Shown here in pieces: positions 18,279 to 26,402 of a stretch of DNA of 64,000 bases; position 1 is the first letter of the stretch, and every line of letters begins with the position of its first letter. Below the pieces are notes generated by a model. It was not told where the DNA came from and ran no database searches. It worked only from the letters and a program-made list of their open reading frames with translations. Origin of the DNA: Aliiglaciecola sp. LCG003 (GTDB lineage Bacteria; Pseudomonadota; Gammaproteobacteria; Enterobacterales; Alteromonadaceae); contig NZ_CP128185.1 of NCBI RefSeq assembly GCF_030316135.1, positions 1,116,001 to 1,180,000 on the forward strand, given 5' to 3'. Made by a program: the position numbers and the translations under genes.

Positions 18279-19621
18279 CTTTACCTATTATAATTGTTGA
18301 TGATGAATCAGCAATACTGCATTCACTATCCCAACTGTTAGAGCTTGAAGATTATCTGCCAACCACTTTTACCGATGCGCGCAAGGCGCTGGAAATATTG
18401 GAACCGAACTGGCCCGGAGTTATTCTCAGCGATATCAATATGCCAGGCATGGATGGAATTGCATTTTTAAAAAGTGCCCTGAAAATTGATTCTGAACTTC
18501 CGATTGTTATGTTGACTGGCCATGGTGATATATCCACCGCGGTAGAAGCAATGCGCCTAGGGGCCTATGATTTTATCGAAAAGCCCTTTTCAAATGAGCA
18601 TATCTTAGACGTCCTAAAGCGGGCGGGTGAGAAACGTGCGTTAGTATTAGAAAACAGAGAGCTCAAAAATGAGCTTTCAGCGCAAGGCGTGGCTGGCCCA
18701 CGGATACTGGGGAATACCGCAAAAATTAAAGAATTACGCAGAGTACTGACTCATGTAAAAGATATACCTGCTGATGTACTGATCAAGGGAGAGACAGGTT
18801 CCGGTAAAGACTTAGTCGCTAGGTATCTGCATTACAACAGCACTAGACATAATGAAAACTTCGTCGCAATCAACTGTGGTGCTATTCCTGAAAGCATGAT
18901 TGAAAGTGAGTTATTTGGATTTGAAGCTGGTGCGTTTACCAGTGCCCAAAAGCGTCGAGTGGGCAAAATTGAATATGCCAATGGCGGTACATTTTTTCTA
19001 GATGAAATTGAAAGCATGCCAATGGCGTTGCAGATTAAGTTGCTTCGTGTTTTGGAGGAAAGACGTATTGAACCTCTCGGCAGCAACAAGCAAGTAGATC
19101 TCACTATCCGTTTTGTTGCGGCAGCGAAGGTGGATTTGCTCGAATTAGTCGGCAGAGGTGAGTTTCGAGAAGATCTCTATTATCGACTCAATGTGATCAA
19201 TATTGAAATTCCTCCTTTGCGAGAAAGGAAAGAGGATATTTCGCTACTTTTTCAACATTTCGCGGCAATGGCGAGTACCCGTTTTAACACCGATACCCCC
19301 AAACTAACTGCGGAGCAGATTTACCACCTTAAAATGCATAGCTGGCCGGGCAATATCCGAGAGTTGCGCAATACCGCCGAACGGTTTGTGTTGATGGGGG
19401 GAGTATCAGTACTTGATAGTGCTGAATCTCTTACTAACGGTAAAGCTGAAATGTCATTAGTTGAAAAAGTTGCCCACTATGAGACCAGCGTGCTGCAAGA
19501 AGCGTTGCTCGCTAACGAAGGACGGCTAGTAGACGTGCAGCAACAGCTCGGTCTACCTAGAAAGACGCTATACGATAAGATGCGAAAATACGGCCTCGAA
19601 AAGGATGATTACAAGCAGTAA
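18275..19621 (+). CDS. DctD-type sigma-54-dependent response regulator
   Basis: The 448-residue activator has a receiver domain with the phospho-acceptor D53 in LSDINMPGMDG and a AAA+ domain with Walker A GETGSGKD (about 172-179). The GAFTSA loop is a conservative variant of the GAFTGA element that contacts sigma-54. The C terminus has a Fis-type helix-turn-helix (QQQLGLPRKTLYDKMRKYG). It should turn on sigma-54 promoters when phosphorylated by the kinase whose gene it overlaps. The nearest sigma-54 promoter is at 19912-19927, in front of the TonB receptor, so that transport unit is the obvious target. Confidence 0.92.
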   Translation: MTLPIIIVDDESAILHSLSQLLELEDYLPTTFTDARKALEILEPNWPGVILSDINMPGMDGIAFLKSALKIDSELPIVMLTGHGDISTAVEAMRLGAYDFIEKPFSNEHILDVLKRAGEKRALVLENRELKNELSAQGVAGPRILGNTAKIKELRRVLTHVKDIPADVLIKGETGSGKDLVARYLHYNSTRHNENFVAINCGAIPESMIESELFGFEAGAFTSAQKRRVGKIEYANGGTFFLDEIESMPMALQIKLLRVLEERRIEPLGSNKQVDLTIRFVAAAKVDLLELVGRGEFREDLYYRLNVINIEIPPLRERKEDISLLFQHFAAMASTRFNTDTPKLTAEQIYHLKMHSWPGNIRELRNTAERFVLMGGVSVLDSAESLTNGKAEMSLVEKVAHYETSVLQEALLANEGRLVDVQQQLGLPRKTLYDKMRKYGLEKDDYKQ

Positions 19622-19632
19622 ACGAATAATTG

Positions 19633-19661
19633 GCTGCTCACGGGAGTACTTCGTGAGTAGC
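19633..19661 (+). terminator. Hairpin after the two-component operon
   Basis: GCTGCTCACG pairs with CGTGAGTAGC (ten pairs, one G-T) across a nine-base loop, twelve bases after the regulator stop codon. It is followed by AATATTAATAGTT rather than a pure T-run, so termination is probable but not certain. Confidence 0.55.
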
Positions 19662-19675
19662 AATATTAATAGTTA

Positions 19676-19772
19676 CTAAGAGTGTCTGTCCATGCAATTT
19701 CTAAGAGTGGCTGTCCATGCAATTTTACTAAGAGTGGCTGTCCATGCAATTTATTTGGTCCATGCAATTTTA
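19676..19772 (+). repeat. Dispersed repeat, three tandem 25-bp copies plus a partial copy
   Basis: Units at 19676-19700, 19701-19725 and 19728-19752 read CTAAGAGTG(G/T)CTGTC followed by CATGCAATTT. A partial fourth, GGTCCATGCAATTTTA, follows. The same core CTGTCCATGC recurs at 25528-25537 (minus), 27566, 27595, 32701 and 33595. The array lies between the regulator terminator and the sigma-54 promoter. Its family is probably mobilised by the Y1-type transposase encoded at 26403. Confidence 0.85.
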
Positions 19773-19774
19773 GA

Positions 19775-19831
19775 AAACGGGTGGACTTCCATCCATTTGT
19801 ATTTTTATCAGGTGTCAACTCCCACCCGTTT
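19775..19831. promoter_or_regulatory. Inverted decamers upstream of the sigma-54 promoter (possible activator site)
   Basis: AAACGGGTGG (19775-19784) and its exact complement CCACCCGTTT (19822-19831) are 37 bases apart and lie about 80-140 bases upstream of the sigma-54 promoter. This is the distance range of enhancers bound by NtrC/DctD-type activators. They could instead form a hairpin belonging to the neighbouring repeat array. The regulatory role is inference. Confidence 0.4.
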
Positions 19832-19911
19832 GAGACTGAAAAGAATCATATCAATTTTAGATTTTGCTATAACATATTGATTGTTTTAGATAAATTTGAT
19901 TTTTTGAATTG

Positions 19912-19927
19912 TGGCAAAGTTGTTGCA
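19912..19927 (+). promoter_or_regulatory. Sigma-54 (-24/-12) promoter of the TonB receptor operon
   Basis: TGGCAAAGTTGTTGCA matches TGGCAC-N5-TTGCA with the exact spacing: GG and GC are twelve bases apart, and all invariant bases are present. The expected transcript start is about 19938, giving a leader of about 95 bases before the receptor start codon. The gene just upstream encodes a sigma-54 activator. Confidence 0.75.
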
Positions 19928-20033
19928 GTTATGTGATAGCTGTTAAAAAGTTTTTGAAAGATGATTTTCTTGGTTTCATTAACACTAACAGTTCCAGCTA
20001 ACAGGACACACTGAATACCAAAGGTATAAAACA

Positions 20034-23000
20034 ATGATAAATTTGATAACCCATGGGATTAGAAATAAATACACTTTGCCCAAATCCCTATGTTGCTTCG
20101 TATTAGCAAGTTCTTTTTCACTCCCAAGCATCGCCCAGTCGAATAACCAAAATCAACAAAATAACTCGGGAAATTTAGAAAAAATATCGGTTTTAGGCTC
20201 TCAGATAAAAGGTGCCGAAATCAGCGAGGCATTAGCAATGTCTCAACTTGATGGTGAAGATATTGACATTATGGGGGTAGATTCGGGTGAAGAATTATTG
20301 CGTCTTATCCCAGAAAATGGTCAAAACTTTTTTAATGAGGCAGGCAATATCAGTGGGGGAGTCAACGCTGCCCGCGGCGATGTAGGCGCATTTAACTTGC
20401 GTAATATTGGAACAGGTAACACCTTAGTGCTTCTTAATGGCAGACGAATGGTCAATTCAGCCGGTTTTCAAACCGAAGAAGTCGGCGGCAGTTTTGTGCC
20501 TGTTAACACAGTAAATTCACAAACTATCCCAATCTATGGTGCTAAACGGGTCGAAGTCTTACGTGATGGTGCGTCAGCTATTTATGGTGCAGATGCTGTT
20601 GCGGGTGTAGTGAATACGGTTACTCCTAACGACTTCACTGGCTTTGATATTCGTGTGAAGTGGCAAGAATACGAAAACCTTCCCAGAGACGACCAAACTC
20701 TGTCGATGCACTGGGGGAAGGATTTCAATGGTGGAAATACTAACGTTGGCGTAATATTTAATTATTATCAACGTGATAGGGTTAATTCTCAGGATGATCC
20801 TCGCTGGGGTAACTCTGATTTTACCGAACGATTGTCAACTGACTCTCCTTGGTACGGGCATTCTGAGTTTGATAATACCAGTGCTAATTCATTGTATGGT
20901 CAGTTCGATGTTGTTGAACGACTTTCTTCAGGTCACAGCTTGCGTGCTAACGATATAGTTGATAATGCTGGAGAATTTGAAACTTATCCATCAGGTGATT
21001 CTCGTTGTTCATGGGAGCTAGGTAATGGTTTATGTGCAGCTGAAGATGGCCAAGGCACTATTCGCTTCAATGTAAATCAAAATCGTGACTTGGCTTCTGA
21101 ACTAAGCCGCGCCAATGTATTTATTAATATCAACCATACATTCGACAACGGCTGGGAAGCCTTTACTGAGATGATGGGCTATAAGTCAGATACTAACCTT
21201 ACACGACATCCGACAACATCCTTCTCGTCCTCCAAATTGGTTGTTGCCGCAGACAACTATTACAACCCATTTGGACCTTGTGGCTCAGTTAATCGTCTAC
21301 CCGATGAGGTCATTGGAGATGATGTACCTTGCGAAGGTTTAGCGTTGCAGATCGACAATTATCGTTTTGCAGAGGTACCACGACAGGTGGATAACGATGG
21401 CAAAACATTCCGTCTCCTGCAGGGCTTACGAGGTTATTATGGCGATTGGGATTGGGAAACAGCGATTTCATGGTCGAAGGATAAAAAGCAAGACGTGACT
21501 CATAATCGAGTGTCAAACTTGCTAATGCAAGAGGCCCTTAATGATACTACCGAAGCCGCATACAATCCATTCAGCGCGGGTGTAAATTCAAATATAGAGC
21601 GTGCTCAAATTAGTGTATCGCGCATCAGTGAAACTGAGCTAAAAACCTTCGATGTGAAGTTTTCAAATAGCGGTTTATACGAGCTTCCTGCAGGCTACGT
21701 TGGCTTCGTGGCGGGATATGAATATCGACAAGAATCATTTGTCGATGATCGTGATCCACGTTTGGATGGCACTATTCAATTTACCGATGCCGAGGGCGAT
21801 ACCTATCCATTTGTGTCAGACGTGGTGAATTCTAGTCCGACGCCAGATAATTCTGGTAAACGGGATGTATCGTCACTATTTGCCGAGTTACAAATACCCG
21901 TATTGGATTCTTTAGATGTGCAAGTGGCTTTGCGTTATGAAGATTTCTCAGATGTGGGAGACACCACAGTTGGTAAGTTTGCCTTCGGTTGGCGGCCTGT
22001 CGAGCCGTTATTGTTAAGAGGCTCATGGTCACAAGCTTTTAGAGCGCCGAATCTTGTTACCATAAATGAAGAAATTGTCGCTCGTACTCAAACTCGAACT
22101 GACTACGCCTGCTTATATGCCGCTGAATATGGCGGAGATCCAGGCCAAGATGTGTTGGATTGTAATTATTCGCTTCAGCGTATAGCACAAGGTAGCGACG
22201 AATTAGAGCCTGAAAAATCTGACAACACCTCTATCGGTATTGTTTTCGAGCCTTTAGATGGTCTGGCTATTACGCTAGATTATTGGTCGATTAAAAAAGA
22301 AAACACGATTGGCTTATTTGGAGAAGAAAATCACACTTTACTAGATTTGCTTAACCGTATTGAGCAAGGTACTGCCAATTGTGAAGGAGCACAATTTAAT
22401 CCAGCCATTACCCGTATTGAAGCTGATGAGGATGAAGCTAGCTATTATCAAAATGCAGGTATTTGTCCTGCAGGTAATATCAATTACATTAATGATCAAT
22501 ACGCAAACTTGGATAAGCGTACCGTTTCAGGCCATGATCTTGGTATCTACTACGACATCTCTACCGACTTAGGCCGCTTTAAAATTGACTATAATGGGTC
22601 ATTTTTAGATAAGTTTGAACAACAGGCTGGTGGTGTAGCTTCGACACTTGTTGATGCACAAAGCGACGGTTTGATCCCTACTAGTTATCCAGTTAACGGT
22701 TTCGCAGATTTAGTCGGTCGCGACGGCAATCAAAAACAGAAGCATAGCTTGCGTATGACGTGGCGCGGAGAAGAGTTTGGTGCGTCTTTAGCTGGCTATC
22801 GGATTGGTAGTTTTTATCAAAGCGTGCTGACGCTGGACGATGGTACTCGCTATGTTATACCAGCTATGACCACGTTTGATGCTACTGTTGATTATCGGAC
22901 TGATATTAATGATGTAAATACACGCTTCAGGATAGGTGTGAAGAATCTTACCGATAAGCGCGCTCCGTTGGCGGCTGAATCATTTGGATTTTTCAATGAT

Positions 23001-23054
23001 GCACATCAAGATTATGGACGTTATGCATACCTAGATGTCCGCGCAAGCTTTTAA
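20034..23054 (+). CDS. TonB-dependent outer-membrane receptor
   Basis: The 1006-residue receptor has a signal peptide ending near residue 36 (LPSIAQ), a short glutamine/asparagine linker and a plug domain (about 50-200, with ISVLGSQIKGAE and NLRNIGTGNTLVLLNGRRM). A 22-strand-type barrel follows, ending in ASF with a terminal Phe, as outer-membrane insertion requires. No N-terminal signalling extension is present, so it is a transducer-free importer. AAAGG precedes the ATG by nine bases. It is the first gene behind the sigma-54 promoter and is followed by a periplasmic hydrolase and an inner-membrane anion symporter, suggesting import of an esterified or oligomeric organic acid. Confidence 0.93.
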   Translation: MINLITHGIRNKYTLPKSLCCFVLASSFSLPSIAQSNNQNQQNNSGNLEKISVLGSQIKGAEISEALAMSQLDGEDIDIMGVDSGEELLRLIPENGQNFFNEAGNISGGVNAARGDVGAFNLRNIGTGNTLVLLNGRRMVNSAGFQTEEVGGSFVPVNTVNSQTIPIYGAKRVEVLRDGASAIYGADAVAGVVNTVTPNDFTGFDIRVKWQEYENLPRDDQTLSMHWGKDFNGGNTNVGVIFNYYQRDRVNSQDDPRWGNSDFTERLSTDSPWYGHSEFDNTSANSLYGQFDVVERLSSGHSLRANDIVDNAGEFETYPSGDSRCSWELGNGLCAAEDGQGTIRFNVNQNRDLASELSRANVFININHTFDNGWEAFTEMMGYKSDTNLTRHPTTSFSSSKLVVAADNYYNPFGPCGSVNRLPDEVIGDDVPCEGLALQIDNYRFAEVPRQVDNDGKTFRLLQGLRGYYGDWDWETAISWSKDKKQDVTHNRVSNLLMQEALNDTTEAAYNPFSAGVNSNIERAQISVSRISETELKTFDVKFSNSGLYELPAGYVGFVAGYEYRQESFVDDRDPRLDGTIQFTDAEGDTYPFVSDVVNSSPTPDNSGKRDVSSLFAELQIPVLDSLDVQVALRYEDFSDVGDTTVGKFAFGWRPVEPLLLRGSWSQAFRAPNLVTINEEIVARTQTRTDYACLYAAEYGGDPGQDVLDCNYSLQRIAQGSDELEPEKSDNTSIGIVFEPLDGLAITLDYWSIKKENTIGLFGEENHTLLDLLNRIEQGTANCEGAQFNPAITRIEADEDEASYYQNAGICPAGNINYINDQYANLDKRTVSGHDLGIYYDISTDLGRFKIDYNGSFLDKFEQQAGGVASTLVDAQSDGLIPTSYPVNGFADLVGRDGNQKQKHSLRMTWRGEEFGASLAGYRIGSFYQSVLTLDDGTRYVIPAMTTFDATVDYRTDINDVNTRFRIGVKNLTDKRAPLAAESFGFFNDAHQDYGRYAYLDVRASF

Positions 23055-23067
23055 CAACCACTAATAA

Positions 23068-23100
23068 TTTGATGGGTAATCCTTAGGGTTGCCCATCAAA
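23068..23100 (+). terminator. Intercistronic hairpin between receptor and hydrolase genes
   Basis: TTTGATGGGTAA pairs with TTGCCCATCAAA (twelve pairs, one G-T) around nine bases. There is no T-run after it, so it more likely stabilises the receptor mRNA or lowers downstream expression than ends transcription. It argues against translation starting before 23119. Confidence 0.5.
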
Positions 23101-23118
23101 ATAAACAAGAGATTTTCT

Positions 23119-24018
23119 ATGTATAAGTTTAGTTTTCTGGTGGCGATGGTCTTTTTGGCTGCTATGTCTAATTTAGTTTCAGCGACTGAAAAAAACCTGC
23201 CATGGCAAGATAATGTAAAAGGAAAATATATATTTTCTAAATGGGATGGCGGTAAGGTATCAGTCAATTTTACGGTTCCTCCAACTGCCAATGCCGACAC
23301 ACCTATACTATTGGTTGTACCTGGCGCTAAAAGAAACGCAGATAACTACCGAGATCAATGGCATCAATTGGCCCTTAAGCACAACTTCATTGTATTGGCG
23401 ATAGGCTGCAGCTTGAAAACCTGTCAGTCGGAGTATGAATACAATATGGGGGGCATATTTGATCATACAGGTCGCAAACAAGGTGAGAATAGACAGTTTT
23501 TTTCGGTGCCTGAGTTGGTTTTCAATGATTTTGTTGAAGCGTTTCACTCCCAACAAAAAACCTTCGCCTTGTATGGGCATTCTGCAGGTGGAGGGTTTGT
23601 TCATTTATATATGTTAACCAGACCTAATGCCCCCGTGAGCCGCGCAGTGTCGGCAAATGCTGCCTTTTTCACGTTCCCCGATGAACAAATAACATTTCCG
23701 TTTGGACTAAAATCCAGCACTTTTAACAGCAAAAATGTGGAGGACTGGTTACAAACACCCTTAATCTTCATGTTAGCAGATCAGGATATTGGCCCAAGAA
23801 CAAAACCATTGAGTAACAGCCAAAGAGCCCGGGAGCAAGGATTGAGTGTATTTTCTCGAGGGCTGAGTTTCTATTCAGCAGCAATAAATACAGCGGCTCA
23901 AAAGAATATTAAGCCAACATGGAAGCTGGAGATTGTCCAAGATGTAGGTCATAACAGTACTAAAATTGTACCTCATGCTTTTAAGTATCTTTTCCCTCAG
24001 TTGATTAAGGAATTATAA
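23119..24018 (+). CDS. Secreted alpha/beta hydrolase (probable esterase)
   Basis: The 299-residue protein begins MYKFSFLVAMVFLAAM, a cleavable signal peptide ending in VSA near residue 21. The nucleophile elbow GHSAGGG puts the catalytic Ser at about 155. DVGHNS near the C terminus supplies the His, and an Asp in MLADQD is a candidate acid. The overall shape resembles poly-hydroxybutyrate-depolymerase/feruloyl-esterase-like periplasmic hydrolases. I place the start at the ATG preceded by AAGAGA; an ATG at 23089 falls inside the intercistronic hairpin and would bury the signal peptide. It lies three bases before the symporter gene, so both are co-expressed. Substrate unknown. Confidence 0.82.
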   Translation: MYKFSFLVAMVFLAAMSNLVSATEKNLPWQDNVKGKYIFSKWDGGKVSVNFTVPPTANADTPILLVVPGAKRNADNYRDQWHQLALKHNFIVLAIGCSLKTCQSEYEYNMGGIFDHTGRKQGENRQFFSVPELVFNDFVEAFHSQQKTFALYGHSAGGGFVHLYMLTRPNAPVSRAVSANAAFFTFPDEQITFPFGLKSSTFNSKNVEDWLQTPLIFMLADQDIGPRTKPLSNSQRAREQGLSVFSRGLSFYSAAINTAAQKNIKPTWKLEIVQDVGHNSTKIVPHAFKYLFPQLIKEL

Positions 24019-24021
24019 ATC

Positions 24022-25515
24022 GTGTCTGCTAACTCTGCATTACCTCCTATCGACAATAAAAATGGGCGCGAAACCTACCAAAATGTAGGGCTATTGTTAG
24101 GACCAATTCTTTTTGTACTTTTTATTTTAATCCCCACGCCTATGGATCTGGCAAAAGTTGGATGGCTAACCGCGGCTGTCGGAATTTGGATGGCTGTTTG
24201 GTGGTCAACAGAGGCGGTGCCTGTTCCCGCCACTTCACTCATCCCTTTGGTGTTGTTTGAGCCCCTAGGGATTTTATCCTTAAAAGAAGCTGCTGCCCCT
24301 TATGCAAACCCTACTATCTATCTATTTCTAGGTGGCTTTATTTTGGCTGCAGCGGTTCAAAAATCTGGATTGCATCGCCGTATTGCTTATTTCATCTTGA
24401 GTTTTGTCGGTATGGGCGCACGCTCGATTATATTGGGTTTTATGCTAGTCAGTGCAATTTTGAGTATGTGGATGACGAACACATCCACCACTATGATGCT
24501 TTTGCCCATAGCGCTGTCAATTGTGTCGACCCTTGATTCTGGTGAGCAATATATTTCTGACCAGGAGAAACGTAATTTTCAGCTTTCATTGTTGTTGGGC
24601 ATAGCCTATGCAGCCACGATTGGGGGAATGGCCACCTTAGTCGGAACACCACCTAATGCATTTTTAGCGGCTTTCATGAACGAAACTTACGGCATGCAAA
24701 TCGATTTTGCAAAATGGATGTTGGTTGGTATTCCGTTGACGGTAGTGCTTTTGCCGGTCGCTTGGTTGTCATTGACCCGATGGGTTTATCCAGTGAGTTT
24801 TAAAACACCCCAAGAAGCCAAACTACGCTTGATTCAGCAGCGAAAAAATCTTGGTCAAGTTAGTTCTGCAGAATGGCGCGTGGGCATTGTGTTCGCGCTG
24901 ACTGCATTTTTTTGGATGACCAGACCTTTGATTGCAAAATGGTTCGAAGTCGATGGCTTATCAGATGCCGGTATTGCAATATTTGCGGCGGTGAGTCTGT
25001 TCGTTATTCCATCTGGAACAACAAAGCAGACTGCACTAATGGATTGGCCTGATATGAAGGATATACCTTGGGGCATTTTACTGTTGTTCGGCGGTGGGTT
25101 GAGCCTGGCAGCCGCTGTATCTTCTTCTGGTTTAGCCCAGTGGCTTGGAGAAAGCTTAGTCAGCTTAAATGTGTTTGGCATGGTTGTGCTAGTGTTAAGT
25201 GCTACTGCATTAGTCATATTTTTAACTGAACTAACCAGTAATTTGGCCACGGCCGCTACGTTTTTGCCGGTTGTTGCTGTGATCGCTCTAGAGATGGGCG
25301 GCTCTCCAATGAGTTTGGTCGTGCCCGTAACCTTGGCGGCGAGTTGTGCTTTTATGCTACCAGTTGCAACGCCCCCAAATGCTATCGTCTTTTCATCTGG
25401 CTACATTAGCATCCCGCAAATGGCAAAAGCAGGATTCATTTTAAATATATTATGCATTGGATTGGTTACGCTAGTGTCGGTATTTATCGCTCCACTAGTA
25501 TTTAAGGGCATGTAA
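24022..25515 (+). CDS. DASS/SLC13-family sodium-coupled anion symporter
   Basis: The 497-residue inner-membrane carrier has about a dozen membrane segments and the two repeated Ser-Asn/Asn-Thr signatures of the VcINDY/SLC13 family: MTNTSTTMMLLP near residues 151-163 and LTSNLATAATFLPV near 408-421. Such carriers import C4-dicarboxylates, citrate or related carboxylates with sodium. GTG start three bases after the hydrolase stop. With the receptor and secreted hydrolase it forms a complete outer membrane-periplasm-inner membrane import route. A DctB/DctD-like system next door fits a carboxylate substrate, which is an inference. Confidence 0.92.
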   Translation: MSANSALPPIDNKNGRETYQNVGLLLGPILFVLFILIPTPMDLAKVGWLTAAVGIWMAVWWSTEAVPVPATSLIPLVLFEPLGILSLKEAAAPYANPTIYLFLGGFILAAAVQKSGLHRRIAYFILSFVGMGARSIILGFMLVSAILSMWMTNTSTTMMLLPIALSIVSTLDSGEQYISDQEKRNFQLSLLLGIAYAATIGGMATLVGTPPNAFLAAFMNETYGMQIDFAKWMLVGIPLTVVLLPVAWLSLTRWVYPVSFKTPQEAKLRLIQQRKNLGQVSSAEWRVGIVFALTAFFWMTRPLIAKWFEVDGLSDAGIAIFAAVSLFVIPSGTTKQTALMDWPDMKDIPWGILLLFGGGLSLAAAVSSSGLAQWLGESLVSLNVFGMVVLVLSATALVIFLTELTSNLATAATFLPVVAVIALEMGGSPMSLVVPVTLAASCAFMLPVATPPNAIVFSSGYISIPQMAKAGFILNILCIGLVTLVSVFIAPLVFKGM

Positions 25516-25525
25516 TCTACGTTTT

Positions 25526-25577
25526 AGCATGGACAGCCACTGCTAAAAATATACATACGTCGTATATTTTTAGCAGT
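25526..25577 (-). repeat. Dispersed repeat copy fused to a perfect 16-bp hairpin
   Basis: On the minus strand a perfect 16-bp stem (25577-25562 with 25554-25539, loop of seven bases) is followed directly by GGCTGTCCATGCT, the repeat core. ACTGCTAAAAATATAC is one arm. It begins ten bases after the symporter stop codon and may also terminate that operon, since the plus-strand reading ends in AGCAGTCTTTT. This is the clearest hairpin-plus-motif unit in the window. Confidence 0.8.
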
Positions 25578-25829
25578 CTTTTAGGACCACTTTCCATTTA
25601 ATGTAATTGAAAACGATGGTGGAGTTTAAATAATCATCAAACGCTTTACCTGTTGCATAGCCGTACTCGGTTCGCACCTCCTTCAGTCCGAAATTAATTA
25701 CCAATAATAGAGGTTTTATTCACTGAAAATGGTTGCTATATTTTAGTGGCAGATTAACTCAAATTAAAATTCGCTTGGGCGTGTATTACGTTACGTAACT
25801 GAAAGAAATTAAATCTTAAGGAACCAAAC
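25578..25829. other. Rest of the gap before the STAS-like gene
   Basis: Apart from the palindrome GTTACGTAAC at 25790-25799, which sits about 30 bases before the next gene and could be an operator, I see no feature here. Confidence 0.4.
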
Positions 25830-26273
25830 TTGCAGCAGCATGGTGATTATGCAGTTGGTCGCATAGGCCAAGTAGTGTTATTTATGGGCCGTGGACCATG
25901 GAATGACGAAACACTCTACATGGGAGCTAAGGAGCTAGGACAGATCATTAGTAGTATCGACCAGAATAGACCATGGGCACAATTCAGCTACTTAGTTGGT
26001 GAAAGTATCATGCCCCCATCAGCTTATAAGCTCTTTGACAAACATACTAAAATACGCAAAGAAAAGGGCCTCGAAGCCCTTAGTATTGTCATTAGAAAAA
26101 CTGACATTCGAAACACTATTAAGCATCAATTAAGTGAGGCTTATAGTGCGGCTAATTTGCTACATGAGTTTTTTGATGAGGTAGAACCCGCGCGACTGTG
26201 GCTTATGAGTAAAGGATTTTTGCTGGATCAAGCCGAATTAAATAAGTTTATAGAAAACTGTAATTTTATTTAA
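25830..26273 (+). CDS. Small STAS-like protein of unknown function (paralogue of the protein at 8419)
   Basis: The 147-residue soluble protein shares with the protein at 8419-8823 the blocks G-x-GPWNDE, RPWAQFSYLVGESIMPPSA, KEKGLEALSIVI, IKHQLSEAY and a closing FF-x-x-x-E-x-ARLWLMSKG. It extends about 15 residues further at the C terminus. The alpha/beta order recalls STAS domains, but the assignment is weak. Start TTG, with AAGGAACC about ten bases upstream. It stands alone in the accessory region close to the transposase. One copy next to hemN and one here suggests a lineage-specific family. Confidence 0.6.
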   Translation: MQQHGDYAVGRIGQVVLFMGRGPWNDETLYMGAKELGQIISSIDQNRPWAQFSYLVGESIMPPSAYKLFDKHTKIRKEKGLEALSIVIRKTDIRNTIKHQLSEAYSAANLLHEFFDEVEPARLWLMSKGFLLDQAELNKFIENCNFI

Positions 26274-26402
26274 ACTAGTAATCGTTTTGGTTGTCGCTTA
26301 AAGAACAATGAAAACTGTACTTAATACTAGACCTAATTTGCTGGTAACGATCCCTTTAACCGCTAGAATATTGATTAAATATCGCGCAAATGGATTTTTG
26401 GC

